Positions 45,310 to 53,964 of a stretch of 64,000 bases of DNA are shown here, piece after piece. A model generated the notes under the pieces. It saw only the letters and a program-made list of their open reading frames with translations. It was not told where the DNA came from and did no database searches. Source of the stretch: Pontibacter aydingkolensis (GTDB taxonomy: Bacteria > Bacteroidota > Bacteroidia > Cytophagales > Hymenobacteraceae); NCBI RefSeq assembly GCF_019443125.1, contig NZ_JAHYXK010000017.1:1-64000 (forward strand), given 5' to 3'. A program made the translations under genes and the position numbers. Position 1 is the stretch's first letter; the number at the start of each line of letters is the position of its first letter.

Positions 45310-46002
45310 ATGCTTGGTAACATCGTTATACTTGTGATCACCTGGTTTTTATTGCGTCTGGAGCACAAGCAATTAAAAAACGCTTTGGGGCTTACACCTC
45401 CCTTGTACAGGTTACTTCAATTCAGCCTGGGTCTTTTAGCAACGGCTATTCTGGCCATACTTATTAAGTATACTTTTTCTTTTGCAGCAAATTTTGCCTG
45501 GGTACCTGCCACAAGTATAAGTTCGGGTTACCTGCTTACAGGCCTTTATACTGTAATTAACTCGGTGGTTTATGAGGAGTTGCTGTTTAGGGGCTATATA
45601 CTTTACAAGGCCATCGGCTACCTGGGCGAATGCAAAGCTAACTTTTTAAGCGCTGCGGCATTCGGCATTTATTATTGGTTCACATTTGGTATTCTTGGAG
45701 CTCCGGTGGTCATGGCCTGGGTGTTTTTCTATACCGGTGTCTGGGGGCTAATGTTCGCGTATTCCTATTCCAGAACCCGCTCCCTGGCATTGCCTGTAGG
45801 TTTGCACCTGGGCTGGAATCTCGTAGACCAGTATGTATTTTCAGGTGATCGCTTAAGCCTTTTTGAGCCAGTAACCACTATACATACCCAATACCTGAGT
45901 TCACTCCAGAATATGCTCTATCTGTACCTGCCTACCCTGGGGTTCGCTGTAATCGTAATTGTGTTACTGTCAAAAACACATGCTGCGTACAAAGTCAGGT
46001 AA
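45310..46002 (+). CDS. CPBP-family intramembrane glutamic endopeptidase
   Basis: A 230-residue polytopic membrane protein of the CAAX-protease/bacteriocin-processing (CPBP, ABI) family. Motif 1 is VYEELLFRGYILYKA (EExxxR), motif 2 is YYWFTFGILGA, and LALPVGLHLGWNLVDQ is the later His motif (HxxxN-like). About seven hydrophobic segments are present. Substrates are unknown. It lies 121 bases downstream of the MscS gene. Confidence 0.85.
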   Translation: MLGNIVILVITWFLLRLEHKQLKNALGLTPPLYRLLQFSLGLLATAILAILIKYTFSFAANFAWVPATSISSGYLLTGLYTVINSVVYEELLFRGYILYKAIGYLGECKANFLSAAAFGIYYWFTFGILGAPVVMAWVFFYTGVWGLMFAYSYSRTRSLALPVGLHLGWNLVDQYVFSGDRLSLFEPVTTIHTQYLSSLQNMLYLYLPTLGFAVIVIVLLSKTHAAYKVR

Positions 46003-46084
46003 ACGTATAAAAGGGTAAATGGCCATGATAGCAAGTAACTTATACTACCCAGAGCAGGTACATCATTACACAAATCTTAAAACA

Positions 46085-46522
46085 ATGGACGAATTTTTAA
46101 AGGTTGCCCTAGAGGAGGCAAAAAAAGGATATGCAGAGGGCGGTATACCAATTGGCTCTGTGTTGGTACACAATGGCACAATAATAGGCCGGGGACACAA
46201 TAAACGCGTGCAGCAGGGAAGCGTGGTTTTGCATGGCGAGATGGATGCGCTTGAAAATGCCGGACGCCAGCCAGCCTCTGTTTACCGCGAATGCATCATG
46301 TATACTACCTTATCGCCATGCCCGATGTGTTCCGGCACTATGCTGTTGTACGGTATTCCGAGAGTGGTTATCGGGGAGAATCTTACCTTTATGGGAGAGG
46401 AGGAACTGCTGCGCAGCAGAGGAGTAGAGGTGGAGGTACTGAACAACGAGGAGTGCTATAACCTGATGCAACAGTTTATCAAAGAAAATCCCTGCCTCTG
46501 GAACGAAGACATCGGGGTTTAA
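46085..46522 (+). CDS. Yeast-type (FCY1-like) cytosine/nucleoside deaminase
   Basis: A 145-residue zinc deaminase. The ATG at 46085 (MDEFLKVALEEAKKGYAEGG) fits the family start; a longer frame begins at 46019. The zinc site is HGEMDALENAG (His and catalytic Glu) and TTLSPCPMCSGTMLLYGIPR (the two Cys). The closing region, EECYNLMQQFIKENP then LWNEDIGV, closely parallels the C-terminus of yeast cytosine deaminase, as does RGHNKRVQQGSVVLHGE. This is from memory of the yeast protein, not a search. It probably works in pyrimidine salvage. A bidirectional terminator follows. Confidence 0.85.
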   Translation: MDEFLKVALEEAKKGYAEGGIPIGSVLVHNGTIIGRGHNKRVQQGSVVLHGEMDALENAGRQPASVYRECIMYTTLSPCPMCSGTMLLYGIPRVVIGENLTFMGEEELLRSRGVEVEVLNNEECYNLMQQFIKENPCLWNEDIGV

Positions 46523-46601
46523 GCTTGAGTATAATCTTTGGCCTTGTTTTAGTTTATACTTTTGCTGACAAGCTTTAGAATGATGGTTAGCTTAAAAGTA
46601 T

Positions 46602-46636
46602 AAAAAGGGTGATGCAGTTACTACATCACCCTTTTT
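46602..46636. terminator. Bidirectional terminator between convergent genes
   Basis: AAAAAGGGTGATG (46602-46614) pairs with CATCACCCTTTTT (46624-46636) in a 13-base perfect stem. It has T tracts on both strands and ends both the rightward deaminase gene and the leftward M48 protease gene. Confidence 0.9.
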
Positions 46637-46665
46637 ATAAGGTTTAGAGTTTACTTTATAAGTAT

Positions 46666-48114
46666 CTACTCAATAACTTTTATCAACATACCTTTTTCAA
46701 CGCGGTCCTGTAACTGCATACCGTTTAGCACAGCTACTTCTTCCAGCCGCTTACTGTCTTGTGAGTACGACTGTAGTGCCTGTGCCAGCGTAGCAGTTTG
46801 CTTTACCGGTTTGATTTGTATACGCTCTGGTTGTTTGTTTATTTTAGAGGCGTCTGTTAGGTGCCTGAAGCTTTCCATGGTGTTGCTGAACAGTTGTGCG
46901 TAAGCATCGAACTGAGGTGCTGTAGTAATGCCCATGATGCTGTAAATTCGGCCGTCATATTGGATCAGGTAGGTAAGTGTCCGGATGGTTGCCTGCTGTT
47001 GCTGCTGCTGCTGTTGCTGTTGATCTGCAATAATAGCTAGCGCCGGCAAGCCGTTTACTGTTGTATTTCCTGATTTTACAGGCGTAAGACTGTACCGCTG
47101 CATCATCTGCTGTGCCGCCTCCTGTAATGAGTTACCTGGAGCAAGCGTCAGGTTCATCATGGCTTTACCATCTTTATCCCCCATCTGAAACACCTGAGGC
47201 GAATTCAGGTAAGACCAATTAGTAGGAATCTGGAACTGAAATTTTAACTCCGGATGATAAAAGACGTGGTTCTCCACAAAGCCCTGCTTCGGGTCTTCGC
47301 CATAGATCATGCCATCTATCATCTTTAGATAGTTATTACGGTTCACATCCAATGTGGTCAAGCTAAGTTTCTGTTTCCATTCAGTGGCTAGCTGCTGCAC
47401 CGTAGTATAGCGGTTACCCGGGTCAGGGTGAGTGGAAAGGAATTCCGGTAAAGCTGATCCGCTTTCCTGTTGCTTGCGCTGCAGCGTTAAAAAGAAGTCA
47501 GCCATCTCATCGGCATCATATCCTATTTTTGTTGAGTACTCTACACCTAACCTGTCAGACTCACGTTCGGCATCGCGGCCGAACTTAAGAAAAAGCAAAC
47601 CTAAGCCCTGAGATGCCGCCTCACCAAACTGTGCCAGTTCAGGAGCAAGCACCATTCCGGCTATCAAGCCAACCTGGGCAAGTATGGCTTTACTTTGCTG
47701 CTGGACCGTGTGACGTGCGGCAATGTGGCCGATCTCGTGACCAAGCACACCGGCAAACTGGGCTTCGTTGTTAAAGTGCGCCATAATTCCGCGCGTAAAG
47801 TATACGTATCCGCCAGGCACGGCAAATGCATTTAGCACAGGCGAGTCGAGTACCTTAAAACTATACTTTATATCACTGCGGTGTGAGATAGCGACCATCT
47901 GCTGTCCTTTCACATCAATAAAGCGCTGCATGGCGGGGTTATCGTAAAGGCCGAACTGTGCCACAATCTGTGGGTCGGCTTCCTGTCCCATAGCCAGTTC
48001 TTGGCCTTCTGACATCAGGGCCACGTTTTTCTTTCCTGTTACTGGGTTTGTGGAACAGGAACTCCATACGGACATTAAGCCTGCCAGCAGGCAGGCCGAT
48101 ATATACTTTTTCAT
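46666..48114 (-). CDS. M48-family metalloprotease lipoprotein with C-terminal LysM-like tail
   Basis: A 482-residue zinc protease. The ATG at 48114 begins a lipoprotein signal (KKYISACLLAGLMSVWSSC, lipobox ending SSC); another ATG lies 6 bases upstream. The active site is LGHEIGHIAARH (HExxH) with the third ligand in GRDAERESDRLGVEY. After a TPR-free linker comes a run of ten Gln residues (46993-47022). The C-terminal part resembles the BepA/YfgC-type extended region, and the last 35 residues (LEEVAVLNGMQLQDRVEKG) look LysM-like. BepA-type proteases maintain the outer membrane; the role here is inferred. Confidence 0.85.
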   Translation of the reverse strand: MKKYISACLLAGLMSVWSSCSTNPVTGKKNVALMSEGQELAMGQEADPQIVAQFGLYDNPAMQRFIDVKGQQMVAISHRSDIKYSFKVLDSPVLNAFAVPGGYVYFTRGIMAHFNNEAQFAGVLGHEIGHIAARHTVQQQSKAILAQVGLIAGMVLAPELAQFGEAASQGLGLLFLKFGRDAERESDRLGVEYSTKIGYDADEMADFFLTLQRKQQESGSALPEFLSTHPDPGNRYTTVQQLATEWKQKLSLTTLDVNRNNYLKMIDGMIYGEDPKQGFVENHVFYHPELKFQFQIPTNWSYLNSPQVFQMGDKDGKAMMNLTLAPGNSLQEAAQQMMQRYSLTPVKSGNTTVNGLPALAIIADQQQQQQQQQQATIRTLTYLIQYDGRIYSIMGITTAPQFDAYAQLFSNTMESFRHLTDASKINKQPERIQIKPVKQTATLAQALQSYSQDSKRLEEVAVLNGMQLQDRVEKGMLIKVIE

Positions 48115-48325
48115 AGTCATTTTTTATATTAATGCATGGCTCTTCCTGTAAATGTGTTTTTCTTGGAAAAGCTATATTTACCTTTATCAAACGCATCAAA
48201 AAACTATAGGTTACCGGGTCGTGGCTATGATGGTTGATAGCTCGTTTTTATACGTGTAGCTACTGCATTTAAATAGTGGTGCGAAATTACAGAAGACAAG
48301 CTATGATAGTATAAAAGTACAATAG

Positions 48326-48724
48326 CTATACTTTTTTGCTTATACTGGCTATGGCGTGCTCATCAAGTGGTTTTTGCAGAAACCCGGTTACGAGTTTATA
48401 CTTTGCGGCTTTTTCGATTTCACTGGCATCTACTGAAGAGGTGAGAATGTAGATCAGGCATTTGTTACGCAATACGTTCTCGTAAGGCAGCAGTGAGTCC
48501 AGCAGTTCCCAGCCACTCATAAAAGGCATGTTAAGGTCCAGAAAAATGATATCGGGTAATTGTTGTGTGCAGTCATTGCGTAGTGCCGATACTAGTTCTG
48601 TAAGGGCGTCATGAGCGCTCTGAAAACCAACAAAGACGCGGGCAAAATGAGCCACCTCCAGTATGGTTTTTGTTAAGAAAATACTGATCTCGTCGTCGTC
48701 AATAATAAGTACTTTATTGTACAT
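48326..48724 (-). CDS. Single-domain response regulator (receiver)
   Basis: A 132-residue CheY-like receiver without an output domain. The acidic pocket is DDDE near residue 10, and the phosphoacceptor Asp is in IIFLDLNMPFMSGW. The switch residues are in YILTSSVD and the conserved Lys in FLQKPL. The start overlaps the 3' end of the histidine kinase by 11 bases, so it is the cognate partner. It probably acts by protein-protein interaction. Confidence 0.93.
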   Translation of the reverse strand: MYNKVLIIDDDEISIFLTKTILEVAHFARVFVGFQSAHDALTELVSALRNDCTQQLPDIIFLDLNMPFMSGWELLDSLLPYENVLRNKCLIYILTSSVDASEIEKAAKYKLVTGFLQKPLDEHAIASISKKV

Positions 48725-50903
48725 GCTTTGCCCCCAGGAGTAATTTAAATGTTGTACCTATACCGACTGCACTATCTACCATTATTTTGCCACCAATAGT
48801 TTCTACCTGTGTTTTTACAAGAAACAAGCCTATGCCTTTACCGTGTGTGCTAGGATGAAAACGCTTATACAATTTAAAAAGTTGGTTTTCTACAACATGC
48901 ATATCCATCCCCAGGCCGTTATCGCTTATAGTGTACACAAAGCCGCGCTTATCCTTTTTTACACTAATGTCTAAAGTCAATGCACGATCGGGAGAGCGGT
49001 ATTTTATAGCGTTAGATACCAGGTTCTGTAGTATGCTGTACAGGTAGGCTTTATTCGCCATCATCCCAAAGCTACGATCAATATCCAAAGTTACCAAACA
49101 ATTGCCTGAAGTCAGTTCATCCTCAAATGGTGTGAGTACATCTGTAACAATGGCCAGTATGTTAACCATTTCGCGGGGCAATGTACGGGCTGCGTCGCGT
49201 ACAGATAAAATGTTGCTAATGTCTTTAATTACAGTATCCAATTGATAAACAGAGGTTTCCAGCTTATTCAGGATGGAGTTAAACTGAGGAGATCCGGCAT
49301 CAATTTTACTGATTAACCTGGTTAGGCCTAAGGCATTTGCCACAGGCGCCCTGAGGTTATGCGATACCATGTACGTAAACTGCTGCAGGTTAAGATTTTG
49401 TTTATAAAGGTCGTCGGCAAGCTTAACCAGTTCTGCCTCGGCTTTCTTTTTTTCAGTGATGTCGGTTTGAATAGCGATGTAATTAATTAACTTTTCGTCC
49501 GGACCTTTAATTGGAGTGACATCGATGTTAACCCAATATGGCTCACCGCTCTTGCGATAGTTAAGTACTTCTGCATTAAAGTATACTTGTTCCTGGTACT
49601 TCTGGCGGATATAACTTTCAGTTTCAGGGTCGGTTGCATTCCCCTGTAGCAGCATACTTGGCACCAAGCCAACAACTTCGTTTCTACTGTAACCGGATAA
49701 CCTGGTAAAACCATCGTTTACCCATTCTATTTTGCCTGTCGGGTCCATGATCACTACCCCGTTTATTGTTTTACTGGCAACCAGCGACAATTTCTCCATT
49801 TCGCGTTTTAAGGCGCTTTGTGCTGTTACGTCAACAAAATGTATGGCGATGCCCCCATCGAAGGGGAATATGCTGAAACTGAGCGTTACGAGCCCATTTA
49901 TTATAAAGACCTCTTCAAGATATTCTGTTTTCCCTGTTTCAGCGACTTTCTGGCATTTTTGGTAGAATTCAGAGTGGAGCAGATCGGGATACAGCTGCCA
50001 GATAACCTGCCCATTGAAAAAGTCGAAGGAGTCGCCTATCAGTTCGCAGTAGGCCTTGTTCACAAAAGTATACCGCCAGTCCGCATCCAGAGCAATAAAC
50101 GGTTCTGTTACACTTTCCAGTATTTTTCTAAGTTGCTCGGTACGCTCTTTTACCAGTTGCTCGGCAAAAAGAGTTTCTGTAATATCTTTGCCAATACCCT
50201 GTACACCAATAACACTACCCTGCAGGTATACAGGCAACAGAGTTACGTGTATTACTTTTACTATATTGTCGGCATCTGTCACTCTAAACTCCAAGGTTTG
50301 TGCAGTACCTTCGGTAGCGTTCAAAAACATGGTTCGCACCAGGCTTAAGTCATTTTTAACTATAAACTCTGTAAAATGCGCGCGCAGCAGTACATCTTCC
50401 GGAAATCCTAAGATAAGGCTAAACTGCCTGTTTAAAGATTTAAAGTAACCCTGCTTATCCAGCGAAAAAACAGCGTCGGGGTGCGCTTCAAAAAGCGACT
50501 TATAATAGGCCTGGTGAAGGTCTTTTTTAGATCTTTCCTCTAAAGTTTCTGTTATATCCCGTGAATTGGTAATATACCCCTTAATGGCCTCGTTATGCAA
50601 CTGGTTGGTTATAGTGCATTCTATCCAGCGCCAGCCATCGTGTTTGGACAAAAAGCGAAAGGGAGGAGTAATTATTTTATCGGTTGCTGATGCTTGCTCT
50701 AGCAACGCCATTGTGGCCGGAACATCGTCTGGATGTAAGTAACTAAATGCGCTATTACCTACGAGTTCCTCTGGCGTATACCCTAAAATAGAGATAACAG
50801 AATCACCTACAAATTTATAAACGCCTGTTTCATCTATTACAGAAAGCAGGTCGGTACTGTTTACCAGTAATTGTTTGTAAAAATCTGAAGTTAACAGACT
50901 CAT
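48714..50903 (-). CDS. Multi-PAS sensor histidine kinase
   Basis: A 729-residue kinase without transmembrane helices. Four PAS/PAC domains occupy about 5-120, 125-240, 255-370 and 375-490; the first begins LLVNSTDLLSVIDETGVYKF. The phosphoacceptor His is in FTYMVSHNLRAPVANALGL (near 515), and the ATPase domain has LVSNAIKYRSPD, ISDNGLGMDM and GKGIGLFLVKT. Being cytoplasmic it should sense an internal signal such as redox or a small molecule; the ligand is unknown. It overlaps the receiver gene and is divergent from the HMA-AraC gene. Confidence 0.93.
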   Translation of the reverse strand: MSLLTSDFYKQLLVNSTDLLSVIDETGVYKFVGDSVISILGYTPEELVGNSAFSYLHPDDVPATMALLEQASATDKIITPPFRFLSKHDGWRWIECTITNQLHNEAIKGYITNSRDITETLEERSKKDLHQAYYKSLFEAHPDAVFSLDKQGYFKSLNRQFSLILGFPEDVLLRAHFTEFIVKNDLSLVRTMFLNATEGTAQTLEFRVTDADNIVKVIHVTLLPVYLQGSVIGVQGIGKDITETLFAEQLVKERTEQLRKILESVTEPFIALDADWRYTFVNKAYCELIGDSFDFFNGQVIWQLYPDLLHSEFYQKCQKVAETGKTEYLEEVFIINGLVTLSFSIFPFDGGIAIHFVDVTAQSALKREMEKLSLVASKTINGVVIMDPTGKIEWVNDGFTRLSGYSRNEVVGLVPSMLLQGNATDPETESYIRQKYQEQVYFNAEVLNYRKSGEPYWVNIDVTPIKGPDEKLINYIAIQTDITEKKKAEAELVKLADDLYKQNLNLQQFTYMVSHNLRAPVANALGLTRLISKIDAGSPQFNSILNKLETSVYQLDTVIKDISNILSVRDAARTLPREMVNILAIVTDVLTPFEDELTSGNCLVTLDIDRSFGMMANKAYLYSILQNLVSNAIKYRSPDRALTLDISVKKDKRGFVYTISDNGLGMDMHVVENQLFKLYKRFHPSTHGKGIGLFLVKTQVETIGGKIMVDSAVGIGTTFKLLLGAKHVQ

Positions 50904-51298
50904 CTCACTTATGCTAAATGTAGTTACTCTCTTTTGTTTATAAGTCTGTTAAAGGGTAGTGTAAATGATATATATAGCTATATCAACCGACATAATTTTA
51001 TGGCTGATTTATACTATAGCTTACTTTATTTGGCATGTAAAATTTCTTTGAAATTAAGTATTAATTCGGATTATACTTCACAAACGTGCAATAAAAAATA
51101 CAAATTATTTTCACTATAAATTGTACTGTGCAAAGTATAAAGTGCTGTGTTAAAGGTTGTGTGAATTTATGTCACTGAGTTCTGACTTAAATACGGAGAG
51201 GTTTATTTATCTAGAGTATAGTGCTGCTTTTACAAATTTGTGTAGAATGTGATTTGCGTATGCCGTTAGATATTTAACTTTGTATAAAATATACTGCC
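50904..51298. other. 395-base AT-rich divergent control region
   Basis: This lies between the histidine kinase and the HMA-AraC gene. It holds a promoter matching the Bacteroidota consensus for the rightward gene (51253-51282) and a 16-base palindrome-like TATATATAGCTATATC near 50970. A 61-codon frame at 50934 has no family character and was left out. Confidence 0.6.
51253..51282 (+). promoter_or_regulatory. Bacteroidota-type promoter of the HMA-AraC gene
   Basis: TTTG at 51253-51256 is followed after 18 bases by TAACTTTG at 51275-51282, matching the -33 TTTG and -7 TAnnTTTG consensus. The start codon is 17 bases further on, so the 5' leader would be very short. Confidence 0.7.
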
Positions 51299-51880
51299 AT
51301 GGCAACCTTAAAACTACATATAAAGAATATGGTGTGCGCCCGCTGTAACAGGGTAGTATCCGAAGAGCTTGAAAAGTTGGGGTATAAGGTGCTCCATGTA
51401 ACGCTGGGTGAGGCCGAGATCAGCAGTGTGGTCAATGATTTTGATGTTGCCAGGATAAGGGAGGTGTTAGTCGCAAGTGGCTTTGAATTACTCGATGACC
51501 GCAAGACCCAGTTGATTGAGCAGGTAAAGCTGGTGATTATTGAGTTGGTCCATCGCCAGGGAGAAGCAGACCGCCACATCAACATCTCTGATTTCCTGTC
51601 TGAAAGATTAGGCATGGAGTATAGCTATATCAGTTCGCTTTTCTCGTCGCACGAAGGTGTTACCATTGAAAAATATCTTATACTCCAACGTATAGAACGG
51701 GTAAAAGAATTGCTTGTCTATAACGAGTTAAGTTTGAAGGAAATAGCCTATCAGTTAGGTTACAGCAGTGTGGCGCATTTATCTAACCAGTTTAAAAAGG
51801 TAACCGGCCTTACACCCAGCTATTTTAAAGAGATAAAAGACAAAAAGCGTAAGACCATAGATCAGGTTCAGGAAGAGTAA
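51299..51880 (+). CDS. AraC-family regulator with HMA-like metal-binding head
   Basis: A 193-residue protein. The first 65 residues have a ferredoxin-like layout with MVCARC (11-16), the M-x-C-x-x-C metal site of heavy-metal-associated domains. The C-terminal half is an AraC DNA-binding domain: an initial helix (INISDFLSERLGMEYSYISS), then SLKEIAYQLGYSSVAHLSNQ with the second HTH. A short connecting helix separates the two. The layout suggests a copper- or thiol-responsive regulator. A consensus promoter lies just upstream. Confidence 0.85.
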   Translation: MATLKLHIKNMVCARCNRVVSEELEKLGYKVLHVTLGEAEISSVVNDFDVARIREVLVASGFELLDDRKTQLIEQVKLVIIELVHRQGEADRHINISDFLSERLGMEYSYISSLFSSHEGVTIEKYLILQRIERVKELLVYNELSLKEIAYQLGYSSVAHLSNQFKKVTGLTPSYFKEIKDKKRKTIDQVQEE

Positions 51881-51956
51881 GCATCTACTGGCTGTATGAA
51901 AGCTGTTAATTGCATAATTTGCTGTAAGTATAAACCTGTTATCTAAATCTAATTAC

Positions 51957-52421
51957 ATGTATTCCCGCGAGCAGGCATCACAATTAAGGCAGGCATTCTG
52001 GACAGCTTTCGGGCAGTACATAGCCCCGCATCCATCCGCCGACGGCTATAAAATAAACTGGTCTAACTACAAAACCGGGCTAAAGCATGTATACTTCCGG
52101 ATGCAGGCTGATAAGAAAATGGCCTCTATTGCCATTGAACTTACTCATTCTGACCCAGATATTCAGGAATTGTTCTTTGAGCAGTTTATAGAGCTTAAAA
52201 GCCTGCTGCACGAGTATTTGGGTGAGGAGTGGGAATGGGAACTACATGCGGTAAACAGTGAAGGCAAAACCATCAGCAGAATTTACACTGAACTGCCCGG
52301 CGTGAGTGTTTTTAACCAGGACGACTGGCCGGCCCTTATCTCTTTTTTTAAACCCCGCATAATTGCCCTCGATGAGTTCTGGAGTGGAGCAAAGTATAGC
52401 TTTGATGAGCTTAAGGATTAG
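51957..52421 (+). CDS. DUF4268 domain protein
   Basis: A 154-residue protein matching DUF4268: FWTAFGQYIAPHPSADGYKI then INWSNYKTG, FRMQADKKMASIAIELTHSD, and the late WPALISFFKPRIIALDEFW. DUF4268 often occurs at the C-terminus of nuclease-like proteins; here it stands alone. No catalytic residue can be named. It follows the HMA-AraC gene by 76 bases on the same strand. Confidence 0.75.
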   Translation: MYSREQASQLRQAFWTAFGQYIAPHPSADGYKINWSNYKTGLKHVYFRMQADKKMASIAIELTHSDPDIQELFFEQFIELKSLLHEYLGEEWEWELHAVNSEGKTISRIYTELPGVSVFNQDDWPALISFFKPRIIALDEFWSGAKYSFDELKD

Positions 52422-52441
52422 TTGTTGATTGTTTTTCGGGA

Positions 52442-52740
52442 ATGCAGAGACGCAACACTTTGCGTCTTGTTTGCCATGGTAACAGGCCTTTCCTGGTGCA
52501 AGTCTTCAGCGATAGCGGTGACTTGTGAGACTCTGCATGATAGGAAGTCTTCAGACTTCCGTGAGCCATACTCTATACCTTAAATTTCAGCCTAAGTGTA
52601 AATCCACGATGACCTCACAGCGTCTTCCAGACCTTTGAGTGTCTTGTCTCAACGAAGCAAAGGCTACTGCCAAAGACACTCACAGGTTTTCAAAACACTG
52701 TGAGGTCTTTTGAGCAAGCCGCAAAGTATTGCGTCTCTAC
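52442..52740. repeat. MITE-like composite repeat with GAGACGCAA ends
   Basis: The left end GCAGAGACGCAA (52444-52455) and the right end, whose reverse complement is GTAGAGACGCAA, form imperfect terminal inverted repeats about 300 bases apart. Each end also has a TTGCGTC- or CTTTGCG-type partner making its own hairpin. There is no coding frame inside. Target-site duplications could not be established by eye. Confidence 0.5.
52611..52711. repeat. Pair of inverted CTCACAG repeats
   Basis: GACCTCACAGCGTCTTCCAG then ACCTTTGAGTG (52611-52640) matches the reverse complement of 52676-52707 at most positions, so together they could form a long hairpin. A single related copy lies at 40764-40792 within the nuo operon. 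Confidence 0.6.
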
Positions 52741-52770
52741 AATCATAAGTAACCAAAAACCAACAACAAT

Positions 52771-53961
52771 CTACTTAAACAAGGCGGGAAGCTGCTCAAC
52801 CAAAGTATAGGCTCCCATCCAGGCCATCACCATTACAACCAGCGCTCCGAAAATCGTGAGTAGTACTGGATGCTTATAATCACCGACTACCTTGCGTTTG
52901 TGTGCTGCCCATAGTATGGTGCCAAGCGTTATCGGAAGTATAAGTCCGTTTAAGGCACCGGCAAGTATAAGCAGGTGTACCGGTTTGCCGATGGTTACAA
53001 AAATTATAGTAGAGATAAGTATAAACCCAATGATGAGCCAGTTCTCATATTTCTCGAAAGCTGGTTTAAACGATTTGATGAACGATACCGAAGTATAAGC
53101 CGAACCGATAACCGAGGTAATAGCCGCAGATAACATCACCACACCAAATATTTTATAGCCCAGGTTGCCTGCCGCCAACTGAAAAACCGAAGCCGGAGGG
53201 TTACTCTCGTCTAACACCAGACCTTTACTTACAACGCCTAGTGCTGCCAGAAAAAGAAACACCCTGATAACGGAGGCAATAGTAATACCGGATACAGCGC
53301 TTTGGGTTACCTCTGGCAAAGCAGCTCTGCCTTTTATACCGGCATCCAGAAGCCTGTGTCCGCCGGCGAAGGTAATGTAGCCGCCAACTGTGCCACCTAC
53401 CAATGTAACAATGGCCGTAAAGCTGATCTCGTCCGGAAGTATGGATTTTATAGCGGCTTCGGCAAGGGGAGGAGATGAGGTAAATGCCACGTACACCATC
53501 AGTAAAATAAGGAGCAACCCCATTACCTGCGCAAACCTGTCCATCACTTTTTTAGCCTCACGCACCAGGAAAATACCCACGGCAATAGCAGCGGCAAGTA
53601 TGGCACCTGCTTCCGGACTTAGCCCAAACAGCACGTTAAAGCCAAGTCCGGCGCCGCCAATGTTACCAATGTTAAACGCAAAGCCACCCAGCACGATCAG
53701 CACAGAAATGAACATGCCCAGGCCCGGCAGTACAAGGTTTGCAATATCCTGGGCACGTTTCTCGGACACGGCAATTACGCGCCATACATTTAGCTGTGCG
53801 CCAATATCCAGGATGATAGAGACAAGTATAACAAAGCCAAAGCTAGCCCCAAGTGTTTGGGTGAAAACAGTAGTTTGTGTCAGGAAACCCGGACCAACGG
53901 CAGAAGTGGCCATGAGAAAGGCAGCGCCAAGTAGCACACCCCAGTTCTTGTTTTTTAGCAT
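52771..53961 (-). CDS. NRAMP-fold transporter of the 5-oxoprolinase operon, metal site absent
   Basis: A 396-residue membrane protein with about eleven helices and NRAMP-type sequence (GASFGFVILVSIILDIGAQL). In the first helix, where metal-transporting NRAMPs have DPGN, it reads SAVGPGFLTQT: the Asp and Asn that bind metal are Gly and Phe. The MPH motif of helix 6 is also missing (GGTVGGYITFAGGHR). It follows pxpA by 3 bases, as ycsG follows ycsF in Bacillus subtilis. The likely substrate is therefore not a divalent metal; 5-oxoproline or a related compound is an inference from context. Confidence 0.8.
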   Translation of the reverse strand: MLKNKNWGVLLGAAFLMATSAVGPGFLTQTTVFTQTLGASFGFVILVSIILDIGAQLNVWRVIAVSEKRAQDIANLVLPGLGMFISVLIVLGGFAFNIGNIGGAGLGFNVLFGLSPEAGAILAAAIAVGIFLVREAKKVMDRFAQVMGLLLILLMVYVAFTSSPPLAEAAIKSILPDEISFTAIVTLVGGTVGGYITFAGGHRLLDAGIKGRAALPEVTQSAVSGITIASVIRVFLFLAALGVVSKGLVLDESNPPASVFQLAAGNLGYKIFGVVMLSAAITSVIGSAYTSVSFIKSFKPAFEKYENWLIIGFILISTIIFVTIGKPVHLLILAGALNGLILPITLGTILWAAHKRKVVGDYKHPVLLTIFGALVVMVMAWMGAYTLVEQLPALFK

Positions 53962-53964
53962 AGT

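Larger units (their letters stand above)
52422..52770. other. 349-base gap filled by a repeat mosaic
   Basis: No gene. The segment 52442-52740 is bracketed by inverted copies of the GAGACGCAA repeat and carries two inverted CTCACAG repeats inside (52611-52645 and 52671-52711). A short AGTCTTCAG direct repeat (near 52499 and 52547) is also present. Confidence 0.65.

Noticed and set aside
50934..51119. A 61-codon frame between the histidine kinase and the HMA-AraC gene
   Set aside because: Its composition follows the AT-rich background, there is no family resemblance, and it lies in a region expected to hold promoters.
52442..52740. A CRISPR array, suggested by repeated short motifs
   Set aside because: There are only a few inverted, diverged copies, no regular spacer length and no cas genes.
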